Assembly (NCBI GenBank): GCA_019637915.1
Contig: JAHBUV010000001.1
Location: 620,001-684,000, forward strand
Direction: 5' to 3'
From: Pseudobdellovibrionaceae bacterium
GTDB lineage: Bacteria; Bdellovibrionota; Bdellovibrionia; Bdellovibrionales; Bdellovibrionaceae
DNA length: 64,000 bases
The stretch's first letter is position 1. Each line of letters begins with the position of its first letter. Below the pieces are notes generated by a model, which searched no databases, was not told the origin of the DNA, and saw only the letters and a list, made by a program, of their open reading frames with translations. The position numbers and the translations under genes were made by a program. Shown here piece after piece: positions 25,748 to 34,485 of the stretch.

Positions 25748-27073
25748 CTACCATTCGCATTGGTTCGAGGCCGTGGCGCGGAACTGCAGCCACGGCAACA
25801 GCCACCGGTCGCCGGCCTTTTCAAGGCTCGGTTCGCGGGCGATGTCGTGGCTGTCGAGAAAACCCTTCTCCCACAAAGGCCCGGTCAGGCGCCCCGCCAG
25901 GGGGCCCTCTTTGTCGCGGTGTTTGCGGATTTGCTTGAGCAGCTCCAGGCGCGGCACCCATTTGTGGTTCAGGCGCTGCAGCTCCCAGGAACGCGGCCAG
26001 ATCTCGAAATCCGCCCGCACCAAATCATGCTGGTACGGGAACAGGCGCGCCCAGGAGGACGGCACCAGGACGTGATTGCCGCGGTCGTTCTCGGTGAGCA
26101 GGTTGCTGTACATATTGAACACGCCGTTGGTGCGCAAACCGATGTAGGGCTGGAATCCCCAGAGGAACATCAAGGACCCCAGCACCGCCGCCGACAGCCG
26201 GGTGGGACCGGGGGGCCGCTCCGGCACCGCCGGCCGCCAGCAACGGACAACGGAAAGAAAGGCCGGCAGCGAACCCGTGAACACCGGCACGAAACGCCAG
26301 GGCAAGGCCGGCACCGTCCGCCACCACTCGAAGATGAACAGGCCCGCCGCCGACAGCAGCGCGAAGAACAGGACATCGCGCTTCGCCGTGGTCTCAAGCC
26401 ATCTCCGCCGCACGGACTCGGGCAGGAGCAGGATCAAAAACGCGTACAAAGGAATCGTGAAAGGACCGAAGTCCGCCAGCAGCAGCGCCGAGTGGAAAAG
26501 GAAAGCCAGCAGCAGCACCGGGCCGCGGGCCCGGTTCAACAAAAGCAAGGCGCCGAGCAGGATCTCCCCGCCCGCCACCAGGGCCGCCGTTCCCGGCAGC
26601 AGGAACGAGGGCAAAGGCGGCAGGGGCAGGCGCGCCCACATGGCGTTCATGCAACTGAAGGGCGCGAAGAAAAAATCCGGATTGAGTTTGTGGAAGCCCG
26701 CCCACAGGTACATGGCGCCGATCACGACGGGCAAACGCCGGCGCAAACGGTCCACGGCGTCCGTCCGGTGCACCGAGCGCGACACGTCCCACAGGAAGGA
26801 GATCTCGAGGACAAACAGCACCACCTCGTGGTTGGTGATGTCCGGGAAATACCAGGCGATGTAAAACACCTGCAGCGCGAAGAGCGAAGTCAGTCCGAGC
26901 CGCGCCGCCAGCGCGTCGGCCCGCGCAGCGAGGCTCAGGGACATCAGCCAGACGGCGGTCCACACCACCCAGGCCGAGGGCGTCACGTAGATGTCCGAGG
27001 TGTGGGCCAGCAATCCCGTGCTCAGGACGAGGGCGAGGACCGCTTCTTCCGGGATGCCTTTCATTTTCGGCAT
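25748..27073 (-). CDS. Polytopic membrane protein B (HTTM/VKGC-like), paralogue of the preceding gene
   Basis: This gene encodes up to 441 residues. The start is 27073, or 27064, which would give an ATGA overlap with the upstream stop. About ten hydrophobic helices are visible. Two landmarks are shared with its neighbour at 27061-28338: a GFHKLNPDF block in the first half, like the K-L-N-x-D motif of vitamin-K-carboxylase/HTTM-type membrane domains, and a late GFQPYIGLRTNGVFNMYSNL segment followed by LTE and NH. The ~120-residue C-terminal part after it is hydrophilic. HTTM proteins are membrane enzymes or carriers of mostly unknown function, and the family link here is inferred from motif and topology. 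It is the last gene of the operon with the pilin-Hint gene. Confidence 0.68.
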   Translation of the reverse strand: MPKMKGIPEEAVLALVLSTGLLAHTSDIYVTPSAWVVWTAVWLMSLSLAARADALAARLGLTSLFALQVFYIAWYFPDITNHEVVLFVLEISFLWDVSRSVHRTDAVDRLRRRLPVVIGAMYLWAGFHKLNPDFFFAPFSCMNAMWARLPLPPLPSFLLPGTAALVAGGEILLGALLLLNRARGPVLLLAFLFHSALLLADFGPFTIPLYAFLILLLPESVRRRWLETTAKRDVLFFALLSAAGLFIFEWWRTVPALPWRFVPVFTGSLPAFLSVVRCWRPAVPERPPGPTRLSAAVLGSLMFLWGFQPYIGLRTNGVFNMYSNLLTENDRGNHVLVPSSWARLFPYQHDLVRADFEIWPRSWELQRLNHKWVPRLELLKQIRKHRDKEGPLAGRLTGPLWEKGFLDSHDIAREPSLEKAGDRWLLPWLQFRATASNQCEW

Positions 27074-28338
27074 CGGTTCGGCCCCGGATGATCATAAGGA
27101 CGGAAAATCAAATACTGCCTCCATCCCAGGCGTTCGCCGCGGCAAAAAGCGGCGCGTTTTTCCGCTTCGAAGCGCGGCATCCATTCGAACTCCCCGAAGG
27201 GCACATGGCCGAATTCCGCCAACGGCGTGAACAAAGGCATGGCGTGCACGAGGGACGAAGGACAATGGCTCAGCATCTGACGGTACTCTTGCCAGGTGAC
27301 GGCGTCATTTTGAAAATCAAAAATCGGCGGCAGCCAGCCCAGCAACAGATGGTTGGACGATTTTTCGGTGCGCAGGTTGGAGTGCATGATCATGCTGTGG
27401 GCGGTGCTGAGTCCCAGGTAGGGCTGCAATCCCCAGAGCAGCATCACGATGAGCAGCGCCACCCCCCGCCGCGAGCGCTTCCATTCCGGCCAGGACAAAG
27501 CCCGCGCCGGGGTCCGCGTGAAGATCGCGGCCGCCGCGAAATGCAGGATCACCAGGGCGTTCGAGATCAGGAAAATGAAATACGTGGTGCTCCAGCCCCA
27601 GCCGAAAAACCACGCCGGCGAAGGGGCGCCCCAGGACATCATGATTTTCCGCCACAGGAAGGGCGCGGCCAGCGCCAAGTGCCAGGCGACGAAATGCCGC
27701 GCCCGCCGGGCGGTCCAAAAAGGCGCGTCGAACAGGAAGTAGCCGGTGAACAGCAGCATCAGGATCTGCGGGATGGCGTAGATCTCCGCCGGCGACATGG
27801 CCAGATGGAACATCACCGCCACCAGAAAAGACCAGGGCATGGTCACCCGCCACAGAAGCCCGAACGCGAGAAACCCCTCCACCGCCAGGGCGGCCCCAGG
27901 GAGGACCTCCCGCAACCACGCCACCTCCATCCAGGGGCGCAGGAAAGGCGCCAGCGTCAGCACGTCGCCCGCGCAGGACAGGGACGGATCCAGGAAATCG
28001 CGGTTGAGCTTGTGGAAGAAGGCGAGGCCGTAACCGAGGAACAGGGCCAGGCGGAGATTGTTTTTTTCCGCCGCATCGAAAGCCAGCAGCGCGGTGGCCG
28101 CGGTCAGCAGGAAGAAAGTCCCCGGCATCTCGTCGAAGGCCACCAGGAAATACGCCAGGGTGAAGCAGGCCAGGACGCGCAGCATGGCTTGTGAAAAGCC
28201 GCTGAAAACGAACAAGGCGATCAGAACCAGATGGGCGGTGTTCCACAGGGGATGCACCTGCAGCACGGCGAACAGGTGCGCCGTCGCCAGCATTCCACCG
28301 GCGATGATCTGATTCGGCGTCCGTTCCGTGTCCATCAT
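27061..28338 (-). CDS. Polytopic membrane protein A (HTTM/VKGC-like)
   Basis: This gene encodes 425 residues with about ten TM helices. The block FFHKLNRDFLDPSLSC at ~130 and the late stretch GLQPYLGLSTAHSMIMHSNL, then RTE and SNH, align with the downstream paralogue, pointing to tandem duplication. A hydrophilic C-terminal tail carries EFEWMPRFEAEKRAAFC. The start ATG 28338 comes one base after the stop of the pilin-Hint gene (TGA-C-ATG), and its own stop overlaps the next gene, so all three are translationally coupled. A role in modifying or handling the upstream surface proteins is only inference. Confidence 0.68.
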   Translation of the reverse strand: MMDTERTPNQIIAGGMLATAHLFAVLQVHPLWNTAHLVLIALFVFSGFSQAMLRVLACFTLAYFLVAFDEMPGTFFLLTAATALLAFDAAEKNNLRLALFLGYGLAFFHKLNRDFLDPSLSCAGDVLTLAPFLRPWMEVAWLREVLPGAALAVEGFLAFGLLWRVTMPWSFLVAVMFHLAMSPAEIYAIPQILMLLFTGYFLFDAPFWTARRARHFVAWHLALAAPFLWRKIMMSWGAPSPAWFFGWGWSTTYFIFLISNALVILHFAAAAIFTRTPARALSWPEWKRSRRGVALLIVMLLWGLQPYLGLSTAHSMIMHSNLRTEKSSNHLLLGWLPPIFDFQNDAVTWQEYRQMLSHCPSSLVHAMPLFTPLAEFGHVPFGEFEWMPRFEAEKRAAFCRGERLGWRQYLIFRPYDHPGPNRCRK

Positions 28339-28339
28339 G

Positions 28340-29758
28340 TCAATGCTTATTGTGCACGAGATAGCCGTCGGCGAAGTACGTGTGGTCGCCGGTGAGCACC
28401 GGATTGTACACCACCGTGTTCTCGTCCTCGGTGAAGGAGCCCAGGGACTCGATCTTCACCCAGGCGCCGTCGCGTCTCACCTGATCGCCCGCCTTGAGGG
28501 CGCCGACAATGGCGACCTTGGGATTCTCATACGCCGTGGCGACCGGATCGATCGACTTCCAGCCTTGCGGCGTCCAGAACGGATGCTCCGCCGTGACGAA
28601 GGCCTTCTCGCCGTTCAGGGAGTACAGCCTGCGTCCGCCCATGCGCACGCGCTCCAGGCGCACCACGCGGTTCGGTCGGCCGCTGGCGGAAGCGACCTCG
28701 TCGCCGGGTCTGAGGTCCTCGATGTTGATCAGGGAACCGTCCGCCCGGGTCACGCGCGTGCCCATGGTGAAGCAGGAAACCCGCATCTGCGAGCTCGTGG
28801 AACAGCTGTGGAGGGCCCAGACTCCGTTCACGCAGACACGGTCGCAAGCCATGGTGATGTCGGAATCATTGATCGACCACATGCCTCCGCCGGCTTCGCT
28901 GGGGAGGACGCTGCCGCTCGGATAGTCCTTGTCCGCCATGCCGGGCATTTTATTCCTGCCCGCGTAATAGACCGGACCGCGGCAGGTCTTCGGTTCCGGC
29001 GGCGGCAATTGACAGCCCGCTTCGCCCATCTGACCGCCCAGGGCCTTGCAGGATTCCGCGCCGGAGGGGGTTTTCAGGACGCAGCTGCGCGCGCCCTCAT
29101 TGTAGGTCCCACCCATCGACGTGCAGATGGTGCTGAGCTGCTTCGACAGCGTGTCGCACTCGCGGGTCGTCGGATTGTAGAGGCCGTTGAATTTGGCGCA
29201 GGCCAGGGCCAGCAGATCGTCGCCCGACTCCAGCGCGTAGCACTTCTGGATTTTCGCGCCCGTCGGATCGAGTTCGAAGTAGGTCATGCCGGCATGGGAG
29301 GACTTGAACTGGCGACCCGGCTCGCCGGGAGCGAGGGCCATTTCCTGCGCCTCCAACATCAGCTCGCCCACGTACAGCGGGGTGCCGTTCACCGAGGCCC
29401 CGGCCGAAACCGGGTTGCTGGCGTAGAAACGTTTGATCTGCAGGCCGTACTCCGGCAGCGTGACCCCGTCCTTCACCTGGATCTTGGAATTCGGCAGCTG
29501 CGCGACGAGGGGCGTTTCACCCTTCGGGTCGCGGTTGTAAGCCTGCCCGCCCAGGGTGTCCGTGCAGGTCTTGGAATCGGCCAGGATCACGCGCAGATCC
29601 TGGGCGAGGTTGATCTTGTTCATTTTGTTGCCGAGGGATTTGGTCTCGCGGCTCATGTTGTTGAGCAGGCCGGCCAGGCCCATGGACATCAGGGCGATCA
29701 AAGCCGTCGCGATCATGACATTGACCAATGAGAAACCGTCTTGGCGATTCAGTTTCAT
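28340..29758 (-). CDS. Type IV pilin-like protein with C-terminal Hint (intein/Hedgehog) domain
   Basis: This gene encodes 472 residues from ATG 29758, with AGGGGGAG upstream. MKLNRQDG|FSLVNVMIATALIA is a prepilin-peptidase site and pilin helix, but position +5 is Asn instead of the usual Glu, as in some tip-type minor pseudopilins. Residues ~30-325 form a Cys-rich periplasmic region. From Cys329 (CFTMGTRVTRADGS) a complete Hint domain follows: PGDEV, TAEHPFW (block B His at ~392), then GDHTYFADGYLVHN and only KH before the stop. The residues needed for N-S acyl shift (Cys1, TxxH) and C-terminal Asn cleavage (HN) are present. No toxin domain follows. It may self-cleave or be covalently attached. 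It is coupled to two membrane protein genes. Confidence 0.85.
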   Translation of the reverse strand: MKLNRQDGFSLVNVMIATALIALMSMGLAGLLNNMSRETKSLGNKMNKINLAQDLRVILADSKTCTDTLGGQAYNRDPKGETPLVAQLPNSKIQVKDGVTLPEYGLQIKRFYASNPVSAGASVNGTPLYVGELMLEAQEMALAPGEPGRQFKSSHAGMTYFELDPTGAKIQKCYALESGDDLLALACAKFNGLYNPTTRECDTLSKQLSTICTSMGGTYNEGARSCVLKTPSGAESCKALGGQMGEAGCQLPPPEPKTCRGPVYYAGRNKMPGMADKDYPSGSVLPSEAGGGMWSINDSDITMACDRVCVNGVWALHSCSTSSQMRVSCFTMGTRVTRADGSLINIEDLRPGDEVASASGRPNRVVRLERVRMGGRRLYSLNGEKAFVTAEHPFWTPQGWKSIDPVATAYENPKVAIVGALKAGDQVRRDGAWVKIESLGSFTEDENTVVYNPVLTGDHTYFADGYLVHNKH

Positions 29759-29821
29759 CGCTCCCCCTGCCACTATCCATCATCAATCAAAATGAACCGA
29801 AATAGAAGGCTTTGTCTCAAT

Positions 29822-32800
29822 TCAGGACCGGGGGGAGGCCTTGACGGGGGGGTCGGGGATCATGCGCTCGTTCGTCTGCCCGTTGATCTGGTCGGCGATG
29901 AAGGCCAGAATCTGAGCAATCATCGCCCGGTCCGTCGCCAGGGACCAGGACTGGGGGTTGTCCCTCCAGGGGGACCATTTGAAAATCCCCTCGAAGAAAC
30001 CGCCGGGCGGCTTCCCGTACTTCAGGATGTAAGTGAACAGGGCCAGCAGGTCGCGCTCCCGGATCGTGCCCGCCTCGAGGTCTTTTTTGGCGAGTTTGCG
30101 GAACAGGTCCTCGAACACCGGGAAGGCCAGGCGGGCCTCCGGGACCGAGATCACCCCGTCGCCGTCCGCGTCGAAGCGCGCATAAACGTTTTCAATGTAC
30201 TGCAGGAGCTGCGGCAGCAGGCTCGCGTCCCCGAGTTTCACCTCGTTCGCGCCGTTGGGGATCCAGCCCGCCCCTTTGAGGCCGTTGCGGATGAAACTGT
30301 TGTATTGCTCCGGCTTCTGGGCCGACACGAACTGCAGCAGCTCCGGCATGGAGCTCATCTGCCAGGGGGCGATGGACTGGTAGACCCAGAGCAGGCAGTC
30401 GTAGGGGATCGGGGTCTCGCTGCGCACGGGCCGCCCGACGGGCACGCAGCGCTCGACCAGTTTGGGTTTGATGCGGGCGTCGATCTCGAGACCCGAGATG
30501 ATCGAATAGACCATCTCATGGACCTCGACGAAGCTCGCCAGGTCGTTGCCGTCGGACCGGTGCATGAAGATGTTCGCCTCGCGGAAGCGGTTCTCCATGA
30601 ACTTCATGTTGTCCTTTTCGATCAGGTCCAGGGACACGGCCAGGGAGCGGAAATCGACGAAGGCCTGCTGCGCCTCCGCGACGTTGAGGCCCAAGCCGCT
30701 CTCGATGCGGTCCTTCTCGCCGGAGTAAGAGGCGATGAACAGGCGGCTCAAGGCCCGCACCAGATTGTGGCGCTCAACGCTGACCAGATTGAATTTCAAG
30801 CGGCTCTTCGGCGTGATGTACAGCCGGTTGTCGGGATCCAGGGCCTGCGGGCCGTCGGAAGAGAAAATCAGGTTCAACTCGGTGAGGCCGGTGCGCAGAA
30901 CGGACGCGCCGGGCTCTTCCGCCAGGCGCGCGGCGATCTTCTCCCGCAGCTGCGCCGCCGACAGGACGGAGTTCTCGTCCTCGAACAGCCCCGCCAGGAA
31001 GCTCTGCGCGCGCAGGAAAATATGCGCCTCCTGGCGCAGGGACTCGACGCTGGCGGGCCCCAGGGCGTTGGGCCGGAAGCCGCGCAGGCGCAGGTCCGGC
31101 GGCTGGGCCAGGCGGTTCAGCACCGGCGTCAGCACCATCTCGAAATCCGACGATTTGAGCTTTTCCGGCAGCAACCGGCTGCTCTCCAGGTCCCTCAGCA
31201 GGAACACGATCTCGTTGTGCGAGATTTTTTTGGACGGTTTTCCCTCGAGGATCTCGCGCGTGAAATCAAAACCGCGGTCCACGAACAGGCTCAGCCAATC
31301 GACGCCCGCCTGATCCCGCCAATGCGGGCGCGGTTCCAGGAGGTAGGCGTAAAAAAGCCACAGACCGTAGGAGCGGCCCGCCGTGCCCAGCATCAGGGGC
31401 CACTGCTTGCGGTGAACCAGGCTGCTTTCGTCCTCGGTCAGCAGGCTCTTCAGCCGCAGCACCAGGGGCGTGAAGCGATCCGGGGCCGGCGCCGCCTCGT
31501 CCGTTTTTTCATCGACATAAAGACGGTGCCACTCTTTCAGCAGCACCGAAAGATGGCTGAGGTCGTAACCGGATTCCAGCGCCGCGCCCAGCGCCTGGCC
31601 GGCGCGATCCAGGGTCGCCCGCGTTCGATCGAGTTCCGCCAGGGCCTGCTCCGGCGGCAAGACCTCGGGCTTCCACTCCCCGCTCAACAGGGACAGATGC
31701 GGCAGGCACCACTCCGCGATGGCTTTGAAAACGCCCACCTTGAGCCGGGCGTTCTGGAAATCCGTCTCGGCGAAAGAATCCAGGGCGCCGCCGAAAAAGA
31801 CCTGCTTCAGGCGCATGAACTCGCGGGTGAGGACCTCGGAGGTCTTGAAGGCCGGCCACGCCGTCGAAAAGCTCTCGAGGATCCCGTCGATCTCGGCGCG
31901 GCTCACCTGGTGGCCGGGTTTCTCATGAACCAGGTCCTCGAAAATCGACACGCTGTCCTCGAGGGTGCGGGCGACGTAATTCAAACGCACGGAACGGCCG
32001 GCGCGCTGCGGGGCCTCGACGAAATAGCGATAGCGCAGGAACTGCACGTAGCCGCGCGCGCCCATGATCAGGATAGTGCGCCACTCGTCGGGCAGGATGG
32101 CGTTCTCGGTGCCGCCCGTCAGGGCTTTTTTGACTTTTTTCGCCACCGGCATGAAGCGCTGGAGGTTCTCCACGATGTCCCAGCGTTCTTCCGCGAAATC
32201 CGACATGGCGGCGATGAAACGCACGAAATCGTCCATGTCGTAGGCGGGATGGTTTTTCTGGATCAAGGCGCCCAGGTCGCGGGCCACGGCCTGCACCGTT
32301 TGATTGGCCTGCTCGAAGCGCTCGAGGTCGCGGTCGCGGGTGCCGAAATCCTCGGGCCGCCAGTTCAGCGCGAAGATCGACATGTGCGGGTTCAAACGCA
32401 GGCTGAGATCCTTGAACTGATCGATCTGGCGCACCAGGCTCAGGAGCTCCTGGCGCGACAGATGCTCCGCGCTGCCGCCGATAAAAACCTGCTTCAGCTT
32501 CATGAACTGCCGCTGCAGCTCGGTGGGGATCTTCAGGTGCCGCACGTCCCCGGTGACGGGATCGCGGTCTTCCAGGAAATTGTCCTCGAAAAAGCGGGCG
32601 ATCTCGGCGGCGGTGTAGAGATCGCGGTTCTCGCCGCGCACGTATTTGTAGAACAGCGTGAAGGCCGAACCGAAGCACTGCCAGGCGCCCGCCACCTCGC
32701 GGTCCTGCGCCCGCCCTTCGACGAAACGACCGGCCACTTCCATGGAATGGGTCAGGCACGCCGTGCCCGCCACCTCGGGACCTTTGGTCTCCGGGGCCTC

Positions 32801-32884
32801 TTCCCCCAGGCGCGGCAGGCAGGACACCGTCCCGGCCGCGAGCGCCACCACCAGGAAACGCGACAGCCATTTTTCAGAAGACAT
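29822..32884 (-). CDS. 1020-residue lipoprotein with internal repeats and EF-hand
   Basis: The signal peptide LVVALAAGTVSC ends in a lipobox with Cys at about residue 22. The protein is largely alpha-helical. At least two, probably three, repeats of ~230 residues can be recognised: QFMKLKQVFIGG...LNPHMSIFALNWRPE; EFMRLKQVFFGG...CLPHLSLLSGEWKPE; and a more divergent copy around EKLKSSDFEMVLTPVLNRL. Near the C-terminus FDADGDGVISVPE is a canonical EF-hand calcium loop. Function unknown. Its start lies 11 bases inside the end of the outer-membrane protein gene, and the pilin-Hint gene follows after 63 bases, so these products probably form one envelope complex. Confidence 0.8.
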   Translation of the reverse strand: MSSEKWLSRFLVVALAAGTVSCLPRLGEEAPETKGPEVAGTACLTHSMEVAGRFVEGRAQDREVAGAWQCFGSAFTLFYKYVRGENRDLYTAAEIARFFEDNFLEDRDPVTGDVRHLKIPTELQRQFMKLKQVFIGGSAEHLSRQELLSLVRQIDQFKDLSLRLNPHMSIFALNWRPEDFGTRDRDLERFEQANQTVQAVARDLGALIQKNHPAYDMDDFVRFIAAMSDFAEERWDIVENLQRFMPVAKKVKKALTGGTENAILPDEWRTILIMGARGYVQFLRYRYFVEAPQRAGRSVRLNYVARTLEDSVSIFEDLVHEKPGHQVSRAEIDGILESFSTAWPAFKTSEVLTREFMRLKQVFFGGALDSFAETDFQNARLKVGVFKAIAEWCLPHLSLLSGEWKPEVLPPEQALAELDRTRATLDRAGQALGAALESGYDLSHLSVLLKEWHRLYVDEKTDEAAPAPDRFTPLVLRLKSLLTEDESSLVHRKQWPLMLGTAGRSYGLWLFYAYLLEPRPHWRDQAGVDWLSLFVDRGFDFTREILEGKPSKKISHNEIVFLLRDLESSRLLPEKLKSSDFEMVLTPVLNRLAQPPDLRLRGFRPNALGPASVESLRQEAHIFLRAQSFLAGLFEDENSVLSAAQLREKIAARLAEEPGASVLRTGLTELNLIFSSDGPQALDPDNRLYITPKSRLKFNLVSVERHNLVRALSRLFIASYSGEKDRIESGLGLNVAEAQQAFVDFRSLAVSLDLIEKDNMKFMENRFREANIFMHRSDGNDLASFVEVHEMVYSIISGLEIDARIKPKLVERCVPVGRPVRSETPIPYDCLLWVYQSIAPWQMSSMPELLQFVSAQKPEQYNSFIRNGLKGAGWIPNGANEVKLGDASLLPQLLQYIENVYARFDADGDGVISVPEARLAFPVFEDLFRKLAKKDLEAGTIRERDLLALFTYILKYGKPPGGFFEGIFKWSPWRDNPQSWSLATDRAMIAQILAFIADQINGQTNERMIPDPPVKASPRS

Positions 32885-34331
32885 AAGTCATGCCCCCGTA
32901 AACGCGGTCATTGGCGCGGAATTGGTTGAGGAAACCCGAAGGACGGAAGGAGTCGTCCTCCACGCCCAGCACGTCGGCCCCCGCCATCAGGGCCCACTCT
33001 TTCGCCGGGGAGTACGTGAACTCGGCGCTGAACAAAGAGCCTTTTTGCGCCCGATCATACAGCGAGCGCCATTGCACCGTCAGAGGGCGCCCTTTGAAGC
33101 GCGTGATCTCCGTTTGCAATCCGATGGACAGCACGTCGGTGAACTTCACGCGCTGATCGAACATGTTGAAATCGTCCGACCAACCTTCCGCGGTGATGTC
33201 GGTGATGCCGCCCCCCTGCACCTTGAGGTATCCCAGCTGCAGGAGAACCTGCCGCGACAGGATCCTGGGCGGACGGATGTCCATCTGGAAGGAGGTGGCG
33301 CTCAAGGGGTCGATTCTCTGCACCACCCAATCGGCGGCGGGACGCTTTTCGCGGGGAAGGTCCGCCAGGTGGGAAAGCGAGACATCCACCCGCTCCGTCG
33401 CGTAACCCAAATCGGCTGAAACCAGCTCGTGGTAGGTCACGTCGGGGGACACGGTGACATCGAAACGGTCCTGGTCGACGACCTTGAAATTGGCGCGCTT
33501 CAACAGCAGTTCATTGACGGGTTTGTAACCCCAGGCCGCCGCCACGCGCGGGCCCCGGTCGCGATCGCCCCAGCGCACCCGCAGCGCCGAACCCGGATTG
33601 CCCACGAGCTTTTCCGCCTCCGGCACGTCGAGGCGGTAAACCAGGGAGTTGATGCGGTTGTTGAAGTCGTAACGCGAACTCGGCTGACGGTACCAGCGGC
33701 TGTCCGACACGAGGCTGCCATTCTCCTCGCGGATCTCCGGACCCATGGTCGGGATGAAAATCGGCGTGGCGAAGCCCAGGATCTCGAACCGCCCGTGGCG
33801 GTGCTCGAGGAAAACCCCGGTCAAACCCTGGGACTCCGGCCGCAGGGAATCCATGGCGAAATGCGGTTGCCAAAGCCCGAGCTGCCAGCGCTCGTCCATC
33901 TCGCTCCAGCTGGCTTTTTTGCGGCCGGCGCTCAGCGAGGTGTCGGAACCGAACCCGGCGTTCAGGAAGAGCTCATGCACGACGAACTGATTAAGGCCCC
34001 TTTTGAAGAAGGTGCCGGCGGCGAAATCGCCGCCATAAGCCAGCCACTCGGAACCCGCCACGGGACCCTGGAGCTGGGCGCGCACGGAGAGCAATTGGCT
34101 GCGGGTCAGATCCGGCGATTCCGGCACCGTGCTCAGGTACTGCATGGACTCAAAACGCAGCTGACCGCTCAAATGATGGGGGGAGGCCAAACCGGGGTTT
34201 TTGCGCGAGCTTGTGCCCGTGGGCGCCGGCGCTTTGACGGACTGGGCCGAAACGGACAAGGGCGCGAAAAGTCCCCAGGTCAGGACCCTCCGCCACCAAC
34301 GTCGATGTCGCGGCCAACGCCGCCTTTTCAC
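32874..34331 (-). CDS. Outer-membrane beta-barrel-like protein heading the pilin-Hint operon
   Basis: The preferred start is GTG 34331, giving an Arg-rich signal peptide ending PLSVSAQS and ~485 residues; ATGs at 34370 and 34436 are alternatives without good ribosome sites. The mature protein alternates aromatic and polar residues over its whole length (LSGQLRFESMQYL, VQWRSLYDRAQ, FSAEFTYSPAKEW) and ends GGMTYVF with a terminal Phe, as outer-membrane barrels do. Roughly 16 or more strands are plausible. Its last codons overlap the lipoprotein start by 11 bases. A sigma70-like promoter lies at 34455-34483. Ligand unknown; possibly the outer-membrane channel or anchor for the lipoprotein and pilin. 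Confidence 0.75.
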   Translation of the reverse strand: MKRRRWPRHRRWWRRVLTWGLFAPLSVSAQSVKAPAPTGTSSRKNPGLASPHHLSGQLRFESMQYLSTVPESPDLTRSQLLSVRAQLQGPVAGSEWLAYGGDFAAGTFFKRGLNQFVVHELFLNAGFGSDTSLSAGRKKASWSEMDERWQLGLWQPHFAMDSLRPESQGLTGVFLEHRHGRFEILGFATPIFIPTMGPEIREENGSLVSDSRWYRQPSSRYDFNNRINSLVYRLDVPEAEKLVGNPGSALRVRWGDRDRGPRVAAAWGYKPVNELLLKRANFKVVDQDRFDVTVSPDVTYHELVSADLGYATERVDVSLSHLADLPREKRPAADWVVQRIDPLSATSFQMDIRPPRILSRQVLLQLGYLKVQGGGITDITAEGWSDDFNMFDQRVKFTDVLSIGLQTEITRFKGRPLTVQWRSLYDRAQKGSLFSAEFTYSPAKEWALMAGADVLGVEDDSFRPSGFLNQFRANDRVYGGMTYVF

Positions 34332-34454
34332 CAAGACCCCACGTTCATACGCCCCCAATGAGAAACGCATCCGATGAAAGGCGTCAACGACCCTTGCGGG
34401 GGGTCTTTCCGAAGGAGGAAAAAACCCCGATGGCACTCAGAAGACATGCCCCTG

Positions 34455-34483
34455 ATTGTAGAAATAACAGGGTCAAAAGCCAA
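34455..34483 (-). promoter_or_regulatory. Sigma70-like promoter of the barrel-lipoprotein-pilin-Hint operon
   Basis: On the minus strand, TTGGCT (34478-34483) and TACAAT (34455-34460) are spaced by 17 bases, just downstream of the hydrolase stop at 34486. This would make the five-gene run an independent transcript. Confidence 0.5.
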
Positions 34484-34485
34484 GC

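Noticed and set aside
28340-29758. Polymorphic toxin with pretoxin Hint
   Set aside because: Only KH follows the terminal HN, no toxin domain or immunity gene is adjacent, and the N-terminus is a pilin signal.
29741-32929. A very long open frame on the plus strand opposite the 1020-residue lipoprotein
   Set aside because: The minus strand has a lipobox, internal repeats and an EF-hand. The plus frame has no motif and reflects GC-rich codon bias.
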